Of a stretch of 64,000 nt of DNA, positions 35,288 to 47,420 are shown one piece after another (the first letter of the stretch is position 1; the number at the start of each line of letters is the position of its first letter). The stretch is from positions 1-64,000 of the forward strand of contig NC_079148.1 in NCBI RefSeq assembly GCF_945859685.1, read 5' to 3'. The notes beneath the pieces are model-generated. The model worked only from the letters and a program-made list of their open reading frames with translations. It did no database searches and had not been told where the DNA came from. A program made the translations under genes and the position numbers. This stretch comes from Eupeodes corollae (lineage: Eukaryota > Arthropoda > Insecta > Diptera > Syrphidae).

Positions 35288-36735
35288 TTTTTTTTTATTT
35301 TATTTTATTTAGCTTAATACAAGCTTTCATAACTTAACACTAGCTTAACATATTTTTTTGCAGTTCTTGTTATCAGTTTTCAAAATTAATTCATGTGGGC
35401 CCTAAGGCCCACATAAAAGCTCTTCAATGTACAAGAACTAACAATTTTGATTTTATTTTACTTAAAATTACAAGGAACAAGGAATTCGGACTCAAAAAGG
35501 GAAAAAGTAAAGGGTATCTTTCAGATGGGATTTGGAAATGTTGAAATCGAAAACTACCATAGTAGCGTTTCAGTGACGAAGAATTCTGGACATTGGTTCA
35601 AAGTGCCCGTAATTAGTGCGATGATGAGGGATATAGAAAAGCGAAACAGATCGCAGATTTCGAGGGTTGGTGTTAAGATGAATATCACTCAGGAGTGCCG
35701 GGGAATCTATATTGCCCATTAACAATTGGTGAGCAAATAATATATCAGCGTTTTTGCGTCTAATATATAAGGGCTGCAAACCTATCAGTTTTAGTCGATC
35801 GGCATAAGGAGGCAAGTTGGGTGTATCATCCCAGGGGAGGCAAATCGAACGAAACGTCTTTGAACATTTTCAAGTGAATGGTTTTATAAAAGGGAGACCA
35901 TACTTGGCATGCATATTCAAGATGAGGACGGACTAGGGAAATGTAAAGCGCTTTAGTTACATAGGGGTTGGAAAATTCTTTTGACCATCTCTTAATAAAA
36001 CCGAGAGATCTATTAGCTTTATAATTAATTTGGTCAAAATGGGAATGGAAATTCAGGCGTTTGTCACACATAATACCAAGATCTCTAATAGAATCGACTA
36101 CGTTGACGGCGTCATTAAGGAAGTAGTATACTCGATGAGATGGGATTTGTTTGCGCGAAAAGGTCATTTGTTTACGTTTACCTACATTTAACTCTACGAA
36201 ATTATGCATGCACCAAACAAAAAAGATATTAAGATCATTTTGTAAAAGTAAGGAATCAGATGGAGTAGAGATAATCTTAAAAATTTTGAGACTGAGTTAC
36301 GGAAAAGGACTCTTTAAGTTCTATTCACAAGATAGGAGCTTATCCAGTTTATAAATATAGATGGAAAGCCTAGAGCTCTTAGTTTGAGATAAATTATGTT
36401 ATGGGATATTTTATCAAAGGCTTTCCTGTAATCAGTGTATATAACATCAACTTCTTTGCCATTCTCAAGGGCTGACAAAACTTTGGATATAAATTAAATT
36501 AAGTTAGTCGTAGTGGAGCTACCTTTAAGAAAACCATGTTGAGCGGGGGAGAATAAAGGCTTGCAATGGAAATAAACGGAATCATAAACTAAGCTTTCAA
36601 AAAGTTTTGGAATGCATAAAAGTTTAGCAATAGGTCTATAATTGTTAATTTCAGTTTTATAGCCTTGTTTATGAATGGGAAATATAAATGAATCTTTCCA
36701 TATATGAGGAAACACACCTTGGGAAAGAGAAAGTT
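35288..36735 (-). mobile_element. 3' half of a Jockey-type LINE, internally deleted
   Basis: On the minus strand, from 36735 downward, are the start of a reverse transcriptase (SLSQGVFPHIW, NNYRPIAKL), AQHGFLKGSSTTTNL (now followed by a stop) and a YTDYRKAFDKISH block near 36420-36450. The frame then jumps, at about 36280, to the post-RT region SDSLLLQNDL; the segment that should hold GVPQG and YADD is gone. The C-terminal part continues with DLGIMCDKRLNFHSHFD (about 36060) and HRTNYGHFEPMSR (about 35600). A 3' untranslated part with a 9-bp hairpin and an A-rich tail with AAATA repeats (35288-35315) follows. The tail fixes strand and 3' end. Dead copy. It abuts a different LINE at 36735. Confidence 0.85.
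35393..35414 (-). other. 9-bp hairpin in LINE 3' UTR
   Basis: The arms atgtgggcc and ggcccacat pair exactly around ctaa. It lies about 100 bp before the A-rich 3' tail of the LINE on the minus strand. In this class of elements 3' UTR hairpins can help the reverse transcriptase recognise its RNA; that role here is inference. Confidence 0.6.
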
Positions 36736-38640
36736 TCTTTTTCTGGGATTTAGTAGCAAACCATTTTTTATAGACCAAGAGTAAATTTCATGTAGATCTT
36801 CATTTATTTTACTTACAAGATCAATTAGATACAATTGAACGTCGTCAGTATAGAGGTGAACTGCAGTATGTTTGCAGACAGATGGTAAATTATTAATGAA
36901 CATACAGGAGATAATTGGGCCTAGAATTGATCCTTGAGGAACACCCTGTTTCACACGTAAAAGATATGAGCAAGAATCGTTAGTTACAATTCTCTGAAGT
37001 CTGCCAGAGAGATAACTTTCAAGTAGAGTCACTGCAGAAATCCCGAAACCAAAAAGATATTTTAATTTCAAACACAGAATCTTGTGGTTCACTTTGTCGA
37101 AAGCCTTTGAGAAATCAAGAAGACAAGGAAGCGTAACATGTCCCTTATGGTAATCTTGCCTTATATCGTAACAATATTTTTACCATGGCTGTGGTTAGAT
37201 CTAAGACCGGACTGTCCAGCATAGAAGAGGTTGTAAAGAGACAAGTGTTGAAGGATCTGTTTGGCTATTAATCTTTCAAAGACTTTCGACAAACATGGTA
37301 AAATACTTAAAGGTCTGAAATCAGTAGCTGACATTGGGTTGGATTTTTTTGCAACAGGCACAACTCTTGCTATTTTCCATGACTTCGGAAAGGTTGACGT
37401 TGTCATACAATTGTTAATAATGTGAGTCAAGCTGGATATTATATAAGGCAGAATTAGTTTGATGAATCGAAGTGGTATACCATCTTCACCTACAGCATTT
37501 GATTTGATAAAACTAATACAGTTAATCACATCATTCTCATTAACCGATTCAATTTCAAAACTCCGTATCGTTTGCATGTGTGAATTAATAGAATTATATG
37601 CGAGAAGATAGTTGTTGTGGTCAGTATCAGATTTAGACTGTAAAAAGATCTTCCAAAGCTTGTTACGGGTATTTCTTAAGCTAAGGAGCTCTCTGTTGTA
37701 CCAAGGGGGAGCAGAGGTGAAATCTTTTCTACGAGAGAACGGTACTAATTCTTCAATACAGTAAGAAAGAATCAAATAAAACCAATTTGTAAGGGACTCA
37801 ACTGTTAATTCAAAGTCGGGTGAGCTAAGAAGATTGTTAAGTTTAGAGAAATCAGCAATACGAAAATCATAACAGTAATTTTCCATTTCAAAAAAGTTGT
37901 TTTCCAATTTAATGGGGAAGGAGAGATTAAGGGGAAGATGAAAGCGATCCAAGGTTGAGAGAAGGTGAGGACTCGGGGAGACAACACAGTTATCGCAATC
38001 AGATGAGTATATGAGATCAAGGTGTCTCCCCATAAAGTTTTCTACTCCATTTAGTTGAAAAAGACTACAATCAAACAGACGATCAATGAACAGCGATTCA
38101 GATTCAGAAGAGATGTTAGTTGGAAAGAAGGATGTCTGATCATCTGAGGTGGACCAATTGAGATGGGGAAGATTAAAGTCTCCAAGAAAGATGATTAAAT
38201 CATTAGGTTGCACTAGTTCAAGCAGATAATCAATGGCATTAACAGCGGCTTGGTATGCTTTAATTTGTTGGGCTGGTCGAATATAACAACAAAGGACAAA
38301 AAACAAAACTTAGGGAGTGTAACCTTAGCTGATACACCTTCAAATTCGATTGAAGCGGAAATACGGAGTAATGAACTTTCAAAGTTACTAGTGATAGCTA
38401 AAAGCACACCACGCCCGTGTGTATTACTCGCATATTCCACGACATCCATTCGATAGATAGAATAGTCGTTAGTGAAGAGTTCAGTACTAAGGATATCAGT
38501 TGTGAGGTTGGTTTCGGTAAGGGCAAAGATGTCATAAGGAAGGTTTTGGGAGTTATTAAAGACGGCAGAAGTTTTTGACCTTAACCCTCTTACATTTTCA
38601 TAGTAAAGGCTATGACATTTAGGTTTAGTGGTCTTTGGGT
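36736..38640 (-). pseudogene. LINE ORF2: endonuclease and reverse transcriptase (broken)
   Basis: On the minus strand the frame opens near 38640 with an APE-type endonuclease: YYENVRGLRSKT (catalytic Asn motif, about 38600), ALTETNLTT (Glu motif), STHGRG-like NTHGRGVLL (about 38420) and LGDFNLPHLNW (about 38190, the GDFN motif). A linker follows, then reverse transcriptase: NAVGEDGIPLRFIK (about 37500), FRPLSILPCLSKVFE (about 37320), AGQSGLRSNHS, LLDFSKAFDKVNHKI (about 37090-37130, after a frameshift and stop), GVPQGSILGP (about 36940) and YTDDVQLYL (about 36840, where most relatives have YADD). It stops being itself at about 36735. At least two frame changes (near 38300 and 37160) make it non-functional. 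Jockey superfamily (Jockey or CR1-like); exact clade not resolved. Confidence 0.88.
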
Positions 38641-40234
38641 TAGGAGCGATAGTATTTCTTCATATCTGCACGGGATTTTTGGATATGAGATACTCGTTTT
38701 GAAGAGATAAACGACGCAAAAGAGGTTAGGTCTTCTCTCACTTTTTGAGGAGAAATTTCAAGGCCATCATGAAATTTCAAGAATATTTCCATAAGTGCAT
38801 CACGTTTGGTAGGGAGGCCTTCTTGGGAGATTAAAACCTTAATGTTTGTATTTGTTTTACCTTCAAAGCAAACAGAATCTGGTTTGTCGTGCAGGAACGC
38901 TAGGTAAAGACGAACATTATTGTAGATTTTGTGGTCTCTAAGACGGGACATAACATACCGATCATTAGTATTGGCCTCAGATAAATGTTTAGTTAACTTA
39001 ACATTTGGAGGGATCATTGGGTTAAGGAATCCTTGAGGTTCTTGAGGGTGTTTTAGCAGGAGCATCAACCATCGGAGAGCAAAAACCAAAACCCGGATGA
39101 GAAGTTTTAAAAGAAACTCGTTTGGATGGAGGCTTTACAGATGTAGGAGAAGTTTTCTGTTTAAGGGACTAAAGTTGGTTCAAGAGAGAAAAGTTATGAA
39201 AGATTTGTGTTTTAAGAGTCCAGTTAGTCTCAATATTTTTTTTGAAATTAGGTTTGGGATTAGGTTTAGGATTAGGTTTGGGATTCGGTTTGGGAATAGG
39301 TTTGGTATTAGGTTTGGATTTGTTAGACTTTCGTTAGACACATTCGTTGATTATTTTGTCCTCCGCAATGGTATTCACTGAGGTGGTTTGTTGCAGAGAG
39401 TCAGCAGCCAGGTTTGCCGCATGAATTTCATCACGAATGGATACGTTCGCCATATCACACGACGGTATGCATGCCGGGTTGTTTAATGATGTCGTAGAGA
39501 AGCGATTCAATTTTTTGAGATTTAACATTTAGGCTTTCAAGCTCGCGGTACACTTTCGTATATTTCTGTTCTTGATTGCTTATATCGTAAGCAATAGATA
39601 TGAGTACCGTTGAAACCCGAGAAAGCATACAAATAATGTTTTCAAATTTGTTAACGAGTCTAACGTTTGTAACTTCACTCATTTGATTGGAGGAGGGGAG
39701 AGCCGGGATGACAAACTTTGCAAACAGCAATCAATATCCGATTTCAGTAGGTTTAACTCAGACAAGTCAGACAAGTTTTTTTTTTCAGATCATGTGCGGA
39801 CCAAGTTAGCACTTTTAACTTATCGTCAATGTCTAGACGAAGACCTATGACGTCACAGTACTGTTTTTCCAAAGAACGTATCGTGAAAGGCACTGCGTAG
39901 ACGATTGTTGACATTGGATGTTTGAGTCCTCGACACTATTACAGACGTGATCAAATTACTTGGAGAGATTAGAAATTTGATCTTGGCAAACGGAATGTTC
40001 GTTAGAAAGGGATTCTTTTAGACATTGAATTGCAATCATAATATCCGACACAGATATTTTATTGCATTCACCGCAATAAAACGCAAAATTGCGTAGATAG
40101 TCTTTTAGGTATACACTCCCCTTTCTGGCTAAGCCAACACAAGAGGGGTGTAAGTATTTCCCACAAAGGCCACTGCACTTCAATAGTCCTTCGTTTGAGT
40201 CAACGATGACACACATTTTATTGGCGCACGACAT
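38640..40234 (-). pseudogene. LINE ORF1: PHD-like zinc finger, coiled region, KPNP linker (broken)
   Basis: On the minus strand the frame starts at 40234 (MSCANKMCVI). A PHD-like Cys/His finger, C-x13-C-x3-C ... HPSC ... FYCGEC, covers the first 60 codons. A helical stretch with heptad-like leucines (about 39455-39730) could be the oligomerising coil. It is followed by a linker of about seven K-P-N-P tetrads (39241-39330) and a basic region (TSVKPPSKRVSFK, about 39120). The last part (38640-39089) ends RADMKKYYRS at 38640, just before ORF2. PHD-finger ORF1 proteins are known in Jockey/CR1-type LINEs, where ORF1 binds element RNA. Several frame changes separate these pieces. The element's 5' end cannot be fixed and lies near 40250. 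Confidence 0.75.
39241..39330 (-). repeat. 12-bp minisatellite coding K-P-N-P tetrads
   Basis: On the plus strand the unit is ttaggtttggga with small changes, about seven copies in a row. Read on the minus strand it codes Lys-Pro-Asn-Pro repeats in the linker of the LINE ORF1. It is probably a flexible basic linker that expanded by slippage. Confidence 0.8.
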
Positions 40235-40250
40235 AATTAAGCAAAAAAGA

Positions 40251-43200
40251 AGAAATATGGTATTTTTTTAAAGTTTTTTTTAGTTGTTTTTAATTATTTC
40301 TATGCTTGTTAGTACACAAAAAAAAATTAAAAAAAATGCTGGTGTAATGGGAAACGGCGATGGGCAGTAAAGTAGGTCGGGTAAGAATTATCACACGCGC
40401 TGCGAGTATATTGATAGTTTTTTTTTTATTTGTAATTGATTATTTGGGGTCGGTAAAAAGGTGGCAAAGGGCAACTGAGGAGCGAAAAGAAAATGCGACT
40501 GCACTTAAAATTTGTTTTTTTAAATACCGATATATAATTTATACAATTTTGGATTACGATTATGAATCGATATTACGAACGTTGAAGGAGAGGAATATTT
40601 GTACAACAGGAATTGTTCTATTGTATTGTACAAAATTGTAGTTGCATAGTGCAAAATTAAGTTAATTTATTTAAGTTTTCTACCTTATGAAATATGCCTC
40701 AATTTTATATTTGAGATTTAAAGATAAAAATGACTTTTTGGGAAGTCGGCACTGCAAAAGCGAGTGATTATAAGTTTTGATATTTAAGTTATTCATCTGG
40801 GACTTTGGAAAGTCAATGTGGATTAAATCAATCAAAATCTAATCGTAGACATACGGATAGAAAATTCAAAAGCTAACCGCAGACATACGGATGGAAATTT
40901 CTTACCCAACACCATTTTCTTATCCCACGATTTGATTAAATTACCTACAAAATCAAAAAATTGAAAACATTTGGTTTATTCAATTCAAACTAAGTACATA
41001 CATGGGAATATTCAATACCTTTTTCCATCAGATTATTCTTGTTTGTAAATGATATAGATAGGGATATATTCTTAAACAAAATTCACGAAAGAATGCATAA
41101 GAAAAACTATCGTTTTGTCTGTTTCACATGTTGGCTTGAGAATTTTCTATAAACAGGATAAACAACTAAAGTATAGTTGTTGTCCTTGTTTCATTGTCCA
41201 CAACTGGTGCCGATTATTTCCCATAAACAAAGCAGAAGACAGCCAAAGACAAATTAAAGAAGTCAACCAAGAGAAACATACGCCTACCATGGTATGCATA
41301 GCTGATATCCTATTTCCAGCGGTGCCAAGTAAGAAAAGAAGCCTGCATATTTTGGTATACATATATTGTTTACAATTTTATAGTTGTACCTACTCATGAC
41401 TATAAATAATAGAAACAAATATATAAATATATAACAAAAGAAATATGGAGGCTCCCAATGGAAGTGAATTGGAAAATATCTGCAACTATGAAATCCTTAC
41501 GCTGCCAAAACACCACGGAAACTCCCACTGCGCGGAGAACAAACATTCTACAGAATGTCATCAAGTACTTGAATTCACGCCGTTCAAAAGACATACAAAT
41601 CCTTCATGAAGCGTGTTCTAGACTTCTTGGCTCCATAGAAAAAAATGAAAAAATACGTACGAGTATGTTGAGCAAAACGCAAAATACGCGGCACAAAACC
41701 ATTTAAGCTTCAACGGCAACTCTGCAGTTTTATTCTTTTGTATTTCATTTTTGTGTGTAAGGACATTACAACCGATACTACTGAATAACGTCAATGGGTG
41801 GTAAGCAATTGTCAAAGCTAAAAAAATCAGGATAAAGCAGAAGAATTTAAGTTTTTTTTTGCATAAAAAATCCAACTTACGAACCAACTTGGTTTAATAT
41901 AACAAATTGCAAACAATTATGAAATTATTATTTGTGGTTTGTTTGTGTCACTCAAAATTATTTGAAAATGTATCGAATACTTCAAATTCAACTTTATGTC
42001 AACAATTGGTTAGCACTTATGACTAAAGATGATAAACTCAATCTGTTAAAAAAATACACTTTTAAGGCAATAAAGGCAAAATCAGCAACACAACTTTTGG
42101 ACTTTTATGCACGATTCATCTGTACGACAAATAGCCCGGCGTTTGTTCCATATCGTTAATCCCAAAAAGTTCCTTACCGATTGCTTAGAAATTTTGACAC
42201 AACATACATTCTAATACGTCAGTGATTTTAAAACTAAAATAAAACATTTGACTTAAAAACAACACTAGGTGTACTGCGTTATAAGGACCTTTCAGTCCCT
42301 TTATGTCAAACAATTATAAAATAAAGAAAGGAGGAAATACAAATAATAAATTTTGTTCGAGAAAACATAATCGGTGTCGTGTACCATATTATTTAATAGG
42401 TAAGTCCGTTTTCATATTTATTAAATATTAATCATTTAGTTTTGTCTTTTGTTCATTTGTAGATTTGGATGTTACTTACAGGATGAAGTTACTTATGCAT
42501 GTACATGTCTTTCACAAAGATTGCAAGATACATGTACATACATATGTATGTATGTATATCTATACATATCATTCACAAGATTAGTAATATGTACATAAGT
42601 CCGTTTTTGTATTTGTTTTTGTTCAATACTTTCATTGAATGCTTTTTAATATTAACTGCTAGTTTTCGTTCTTCAACATTTGTATCTTTAGTTAAAACTA
42701 GTTTTGCATTTCTATCTTCTGCCTTTCGTAATTCTATTAATATTTGTGGCAATGTTGTTACGATCATATTGACCCGGAACCAATCTTTTCTCACGCGAAT
42801 AACAGCCAGTATCTTATAAATTAGTTAAAAGAATAAAATGCACAAAGTTAGAGCAAGCTACATATTTGATAAAATAACATTAACTAAAGATAAGTATGTT
42901 ACAAAAAATATAAAAAAAAACACTTATCATATTTGATTAATTTTCAATTTTAACTGAAAATCATATTCTGAATTGTTGTTGGATAAATTATTTATTATTT
43001 CATAAGAGGTTCTCACAATAGTGCGGCGATATGCCCCATTGTACATGTATAATTAGAAAAAGGTAATTAGACGTACTTTCTTTTATTGTCATACACACGT
43101 TTAAAAAATTTGAACATTTAAAATTATATTATTATTGTTATTTTAAGCTTTTTATTGCCTTATCGTTTTAAATACATCTATAAATACAATTTTAATAAGA

Positions 43201-43320
43201 ATTTTTACAAATTATTTCATAGAATGATACAAATTACAATTATTAATTATATAATGGAAAAGTAAGATAATTGATATTTAAAAGTTTGGTTATTTATTTT
43301 TTCAATTTTCATTATTAGTT
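40251..43320. other. Mostly unassigned stretch, about 3 kb
   Basis: Contains poly-A/T runs at 40260-40340 next to the LINE 5' side, and a (TATG)n run at 42540-42570. Two plus-strand frames, 41458-41706 (82 codons, ends RTSMLSKTQNTRHKTI) and 41932-42159 (75 codons, ends in TTNSPAFVPYR), and one minus-strand frame, 42573-42794 (rich in K, R and E), look slightly more protein-like than chance but match nothing I recognise. They could be remnants of mobile-element genes. No splice structure was found. Confidence 0.4.
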
Positions 43321-44690
43321 TTTGGCGTAAGCCTCCCCCAAAGCGGCCCATAGGTCTCGATGTTTCACCTCACTGTACCAATTTTAGTTTATTTGGCAAA
43401 GATCGTCGCTCCATCTCTTGTTCGGTCTGCCTGTTCGTCTCGTGCTTTGCGGTCTCCATTTTGTTGTACCTATGCATCGGCAAAATAGCGGAGTCGAAGA
43501 GATAATTTTGTGTTTCTACACTTTGGTCCAGTTCTAAAATCTGTTTGAGGCTCCAGAATTGTTTCTAGTTGTTTGTGATGCGTCTGTTGATTTCTTTTTT
43601 CTCTTGGTCCTTAAAAGATTTTAGTTGTCCGAAGTATATGTATAGTCCTCTATGTATTCTCTTTTTTCATGGTCCAGAATTATATATTCTCTGATGTTGT
43701 TGTCATCACTTTTGTTTTTGATTTGTTGATTTGTAGTCCATAGTTTTTGCACAAGCTAGTAAGTTCTGTTGTCATTCTGTTGTATATGTTTAGCTTTTGT
43801 AGATATTAGTACTATATCGTCCGCAAATCGTAGGTTGTTTAGAAGTTGTCCACAAATCCTTATAACATATTTTGTCTTCCAGTTCATCTTTTGAAAAATA
43901 TCCTCTAAGACTGCACTAAATAATGGTGGTGAAATCGGGTCTCCTTGTCTGACGACTCTTGTTATTTTAAATTTACGTCCTGTACTCTATTTTTATTTGT
44001 GCTACATTATTTTTGTACATGTTTTTGATAGTCCTTATAACGTTTGGGTCCATATTATGATTTTCTAGAGATGTCCATATTGTTTCGTGTTCAACGCTGT
44101 CAAATGCTTTAGTAAAGTCTATGAATAAAAAGGATATTGGTTGTTGAAATTCATTGCACTTTTCTATTAGTTGATTCATCGTCTGTAGGTGGTCTGTTGT
44201 TGAGAAACCTTCTCTGAATCCAGCTTGTTCCCTAGGTTGTTTATTGTTAAAATCATGTTTGATGTTCCTGTAGATTGTTTTTGGAAACAGCTTATAAATT
44301 GTCGAAATGTTTCTTATAGGTCTATAGTTGTTCAAATCGTCTTTTTTACCTTTTTTATATGTATAAGTGTAATGGTTGTTTATTGCTTAGGGTTTTGCTG
44401 AGTTCTTATGATTTCATATAACATAAATGTTAAGATTGCGGAAAGCGATTCTTTCCCGTATATTATCATTTCTGCAGAGATTCCATCATTTCCAGTGCAT
44501 TTGTCCGTGTTCAAATCGTCTATGGTCCTTTCAATATTTTCTTTGCTAAACATGCGAGTTTGTGTTGTTAGAAGATTGAAATCTATGTTTTCTATATTTT
44601 CTTCTTCAGTTATATGCTTGGTCGAGGAGAATAGTTTTTCGAATTACTCTGTAGCATTTTCGTGTAACTCTTTTCTATTTATGTTGCTTG
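43321..44690 (-). pseudogene. RTE-type LINE fragment, reverse transcriptase and C-terminus
   Basis: Minus-strand order: a thumb-like N region (NTDKCTGNDGISAEMI, about 44490), NNYRPIRNISTIYKLF (about 44330), QPREQAGFREGFSTTDHLQT (about 44220), FIDFTKAFDSVEHETI (about 44110), RQGDPISPPLFSAVLEDIF (about 43920) and FADDIVLIS (about 43820, the polymerase YADD-type box). Past stops and a frame change lies a C-terminal region with YFGQLKSFKD, and GRPNKRWSDDL then WAALGEAYA at about 43330-43440. This motif order is typical of RTE-clade elements. The endonuclease is missing (5' truncation) and several stops are present, so it is dead. Confidence 0.85.
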
Positions 44691-47420
44691 CAAAAAATTT
44701 ATATGATCAAAGTTAATTTCTAAATTCGAAGTTGAAAGTTTAACTTTTTTATTCCGATACTAGGCCTTAAATTTTAATCTATACGAAATAAAAAAATTTT
44801 AATAATTTTTCATTTAAGAAGCGAAAGAAGCAACGTTATTTCAAGTTTGAAATTTCCTTTTGTAAAACATTACCAGCCAGCGCAGCGGTTGAAATCTTAG
44901 TGGTATATTAAAGTAATGCTTGGTCATGAACATGAAAAGAAGAGAACAAGACAGCAACATGCCTTCATTTCTTTTGGTCAAGAAAAATGTATTGCAGCTT
45001 TCAAATTCTACATCAATTAAAATGGAGAAATGTTCTTATTTATGGTGAATATTTTGAATAACGGATCGCTCTTCACATGTACATACATATCCCCAGATAA
45101 CATTTATTTATTTTTTAGAATTTTGGAGTTCTTATTTTTAAGACGGTACACAAGTATATATACACAACCGATCAAAAGAATACCAATAAGACTTTTTAAC
45201 CTTGCATCATTTAGTTTCTTATATCAACCTATACCTATAGGAAAAATCTAAAAACCAATTTCCCACCATGAGTCATATAATCGAAAGGAAGAATATTTAA
45301 TCAGTCGATTTCTATGTACACAACACCCAACCGCATATCACACATGTGAGTGCCATTCCATTGAAACATCTTTGAACAAATATTGTTTGCCAAAACAAAT
45401 TGAATCTCTCTCAATAAGACACTATTTCAACACTTTCGACACGTTTTATTCTCAAATAATGTGGATGGAACGTGAAGTTTTGAAATTTTTTTTTCGAACC
45501 CACCCATTGAAAGCTTGCTATGAATTCATAAAATTTGTTTCCCCTTTCAAGACTTTATTTTATTTGATGTATCGACATTTTTATTTCTTATCGTATTGGA
45601 AAAAAATTGCTCAAGGTATTGGGTGCACCTAGTAAATCTTATTTTAGTGTACTTTTTCAACCGAATATCAGAAAGGTCCTTTTGTAGTTGACTTACTCTT
45701 GATATTTATTTGTTATCATTTTCACAACGCCGTATTTGTTTAGGAAAGTCAAGTCAAATTTTAAATTTGTTTGAGCAAATTGTAAGTTTAATTGGTGAAT
45801 TTTAATAACCTTTTTAATATTGTACATATTGAAGTATGTCAATAACATGGCTGATACTAAAAATAGATTTCCTTTCTTTGATTCTTTAATAAAAATATCC
45901 AAAAATCGGTATGTCGAAACGCCTAGAAGCCACAATTTGAACTTAAAACTATATATATCGATCAATAGTGGTAAGTAAGTGTTTGTTCGTCACAATAGCT
46001 TTCCGATAAATCTATTTTTAGTGAAGTCTACATCTTTTTCATTTGTGAAAAATTAAAATTATTGTATTAACATTTATTGAGTGATTTTCATAGAATACAA
46101 TAAAACATAGTACAATAAAACATAGTAGCAAATTAAAACAAAACAATAGGCTTGAGATGTGCTTTTATAACCAGTTTAATCTATATATATATATCTATCT
46201 ATAAGTTGCTTAGGAAATTCACGTGATTTAGGACATGTTGTTCTACTCGTAGAATTCAAGTATTTTTTTTTTACTAGGGAGCGTGGTACAAAAACTTTGA
46301 AATCGGTTGTGCCTTACATTTTTTTATTTAACTCTTTCCTAAGAACTTGATAAACCTTAAGACTTAAACCTTAAGGATGCAAACTAACTCCTTTACATAT
46401 TTTTGATCTAAACTAAACATAATACCAAGGACAATATTACAGCTTGTTTTGCTATTTTTGATTATACTTCACCCTTTTTACTATACCATACTCCAACTAA
46501 ATACTGTTATGTTTCGCTCAATTGGTTCCCCATCCCCATGCCAAAGTAAGACGCTTTTTTAAATTCCAAATACCACAACCTTCATTAAGATCTTAACATA
46601 GCAGTTAAAACTTGATGATTTTATATTAGTTAGTAATTATTAAAAATCTTTGAAGCTTTGAAGCCGAAGGAAAAAATAAGTCACTGCTCGGTGAGTTGAA
46701 ATTCGTTATACGAAAAACAACAATTAACGAAAAAAGAAACTTAGCAATCCATTATTCCTTAATGTACTGTGAGCTTAATTTGTTGATCAAAATTAGAAAG
46801 AAAACGTACGGATGGGAAAATTAAGGAATATTAAATGATTTTAAGTGGATTGTTTACTAAGGGTTTTCTCTTCATCCTATCTTGCTTCAACCGAAACCAA
46901 CAATTTTCCCTGGAGATTTTCGAGAGTTGAGTTGTTGCATATTCAAAGCATAACAAAGTTAAGTAAAATTTTATTAACTCCAATTAATGGGTAGATGGAA
47001 GGAACTTGTCGCAGTGGTTGTTCGGTACTTCCTACTGCGCGATACTTGTTTCCCATGGGAACCCTTTTCAATTAGTCAATCAGGATTGTTTGAAATTAAT
47101 TTTTTTTTCTTCTTTTCTTATTTTAGGACTTTTTTTGATAAGCTGTAAAGGCAGGGATAGGGATTTCGTTATTATGTTTGCGAATTAAAATTAAAACTTC
47201 ACTCATTTCCGAGGATGTATCTGTGCATATATCTATGTATTGTGTGTATATATTTAACTTTTTTGTGTTGTTGAAATGGGCTACTAAAACAAATGTGCAA
47301 TTTGAGTACATCAAACTGCAATTAAATTTATGAGATAACTGTACAGCGTTTATATACGCATCATCCGTAAAACAGTGTATGTTATTTTGTACATAGGTAC
47401 GGTACATATACATACATAGC
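44691..47420. other. AT-rich non-coding stretch
   Basis: No gene supported. Holds a TA-rich microsatellite at about 46180-46205, a short run of T at 46264-46273, and frames without recognisable motifs. Confidence 0.5.

Noticed and set aside
35447..35722. Plus-strand 91-codon frame
   Set aside because: Lies over the 3' part of the minus-strand LINE; a shadow.
37805..38020. Minus-strand 71-codon frame
   Set aside because: Overlaps the LINE ORF2 in another frame; a shadow.
39097..39381. Plus-strand 94-codon frame with FGIRF repeats
   Set aside because: It is the opposite-strand shadow of the K-P-N-P minisatellite in the LINE ORF1.
42535..42570. (TATG)n run as a special signal
   Set aside because: Common microsatellite in fly genomes; similar runs at 48697 and 63655.
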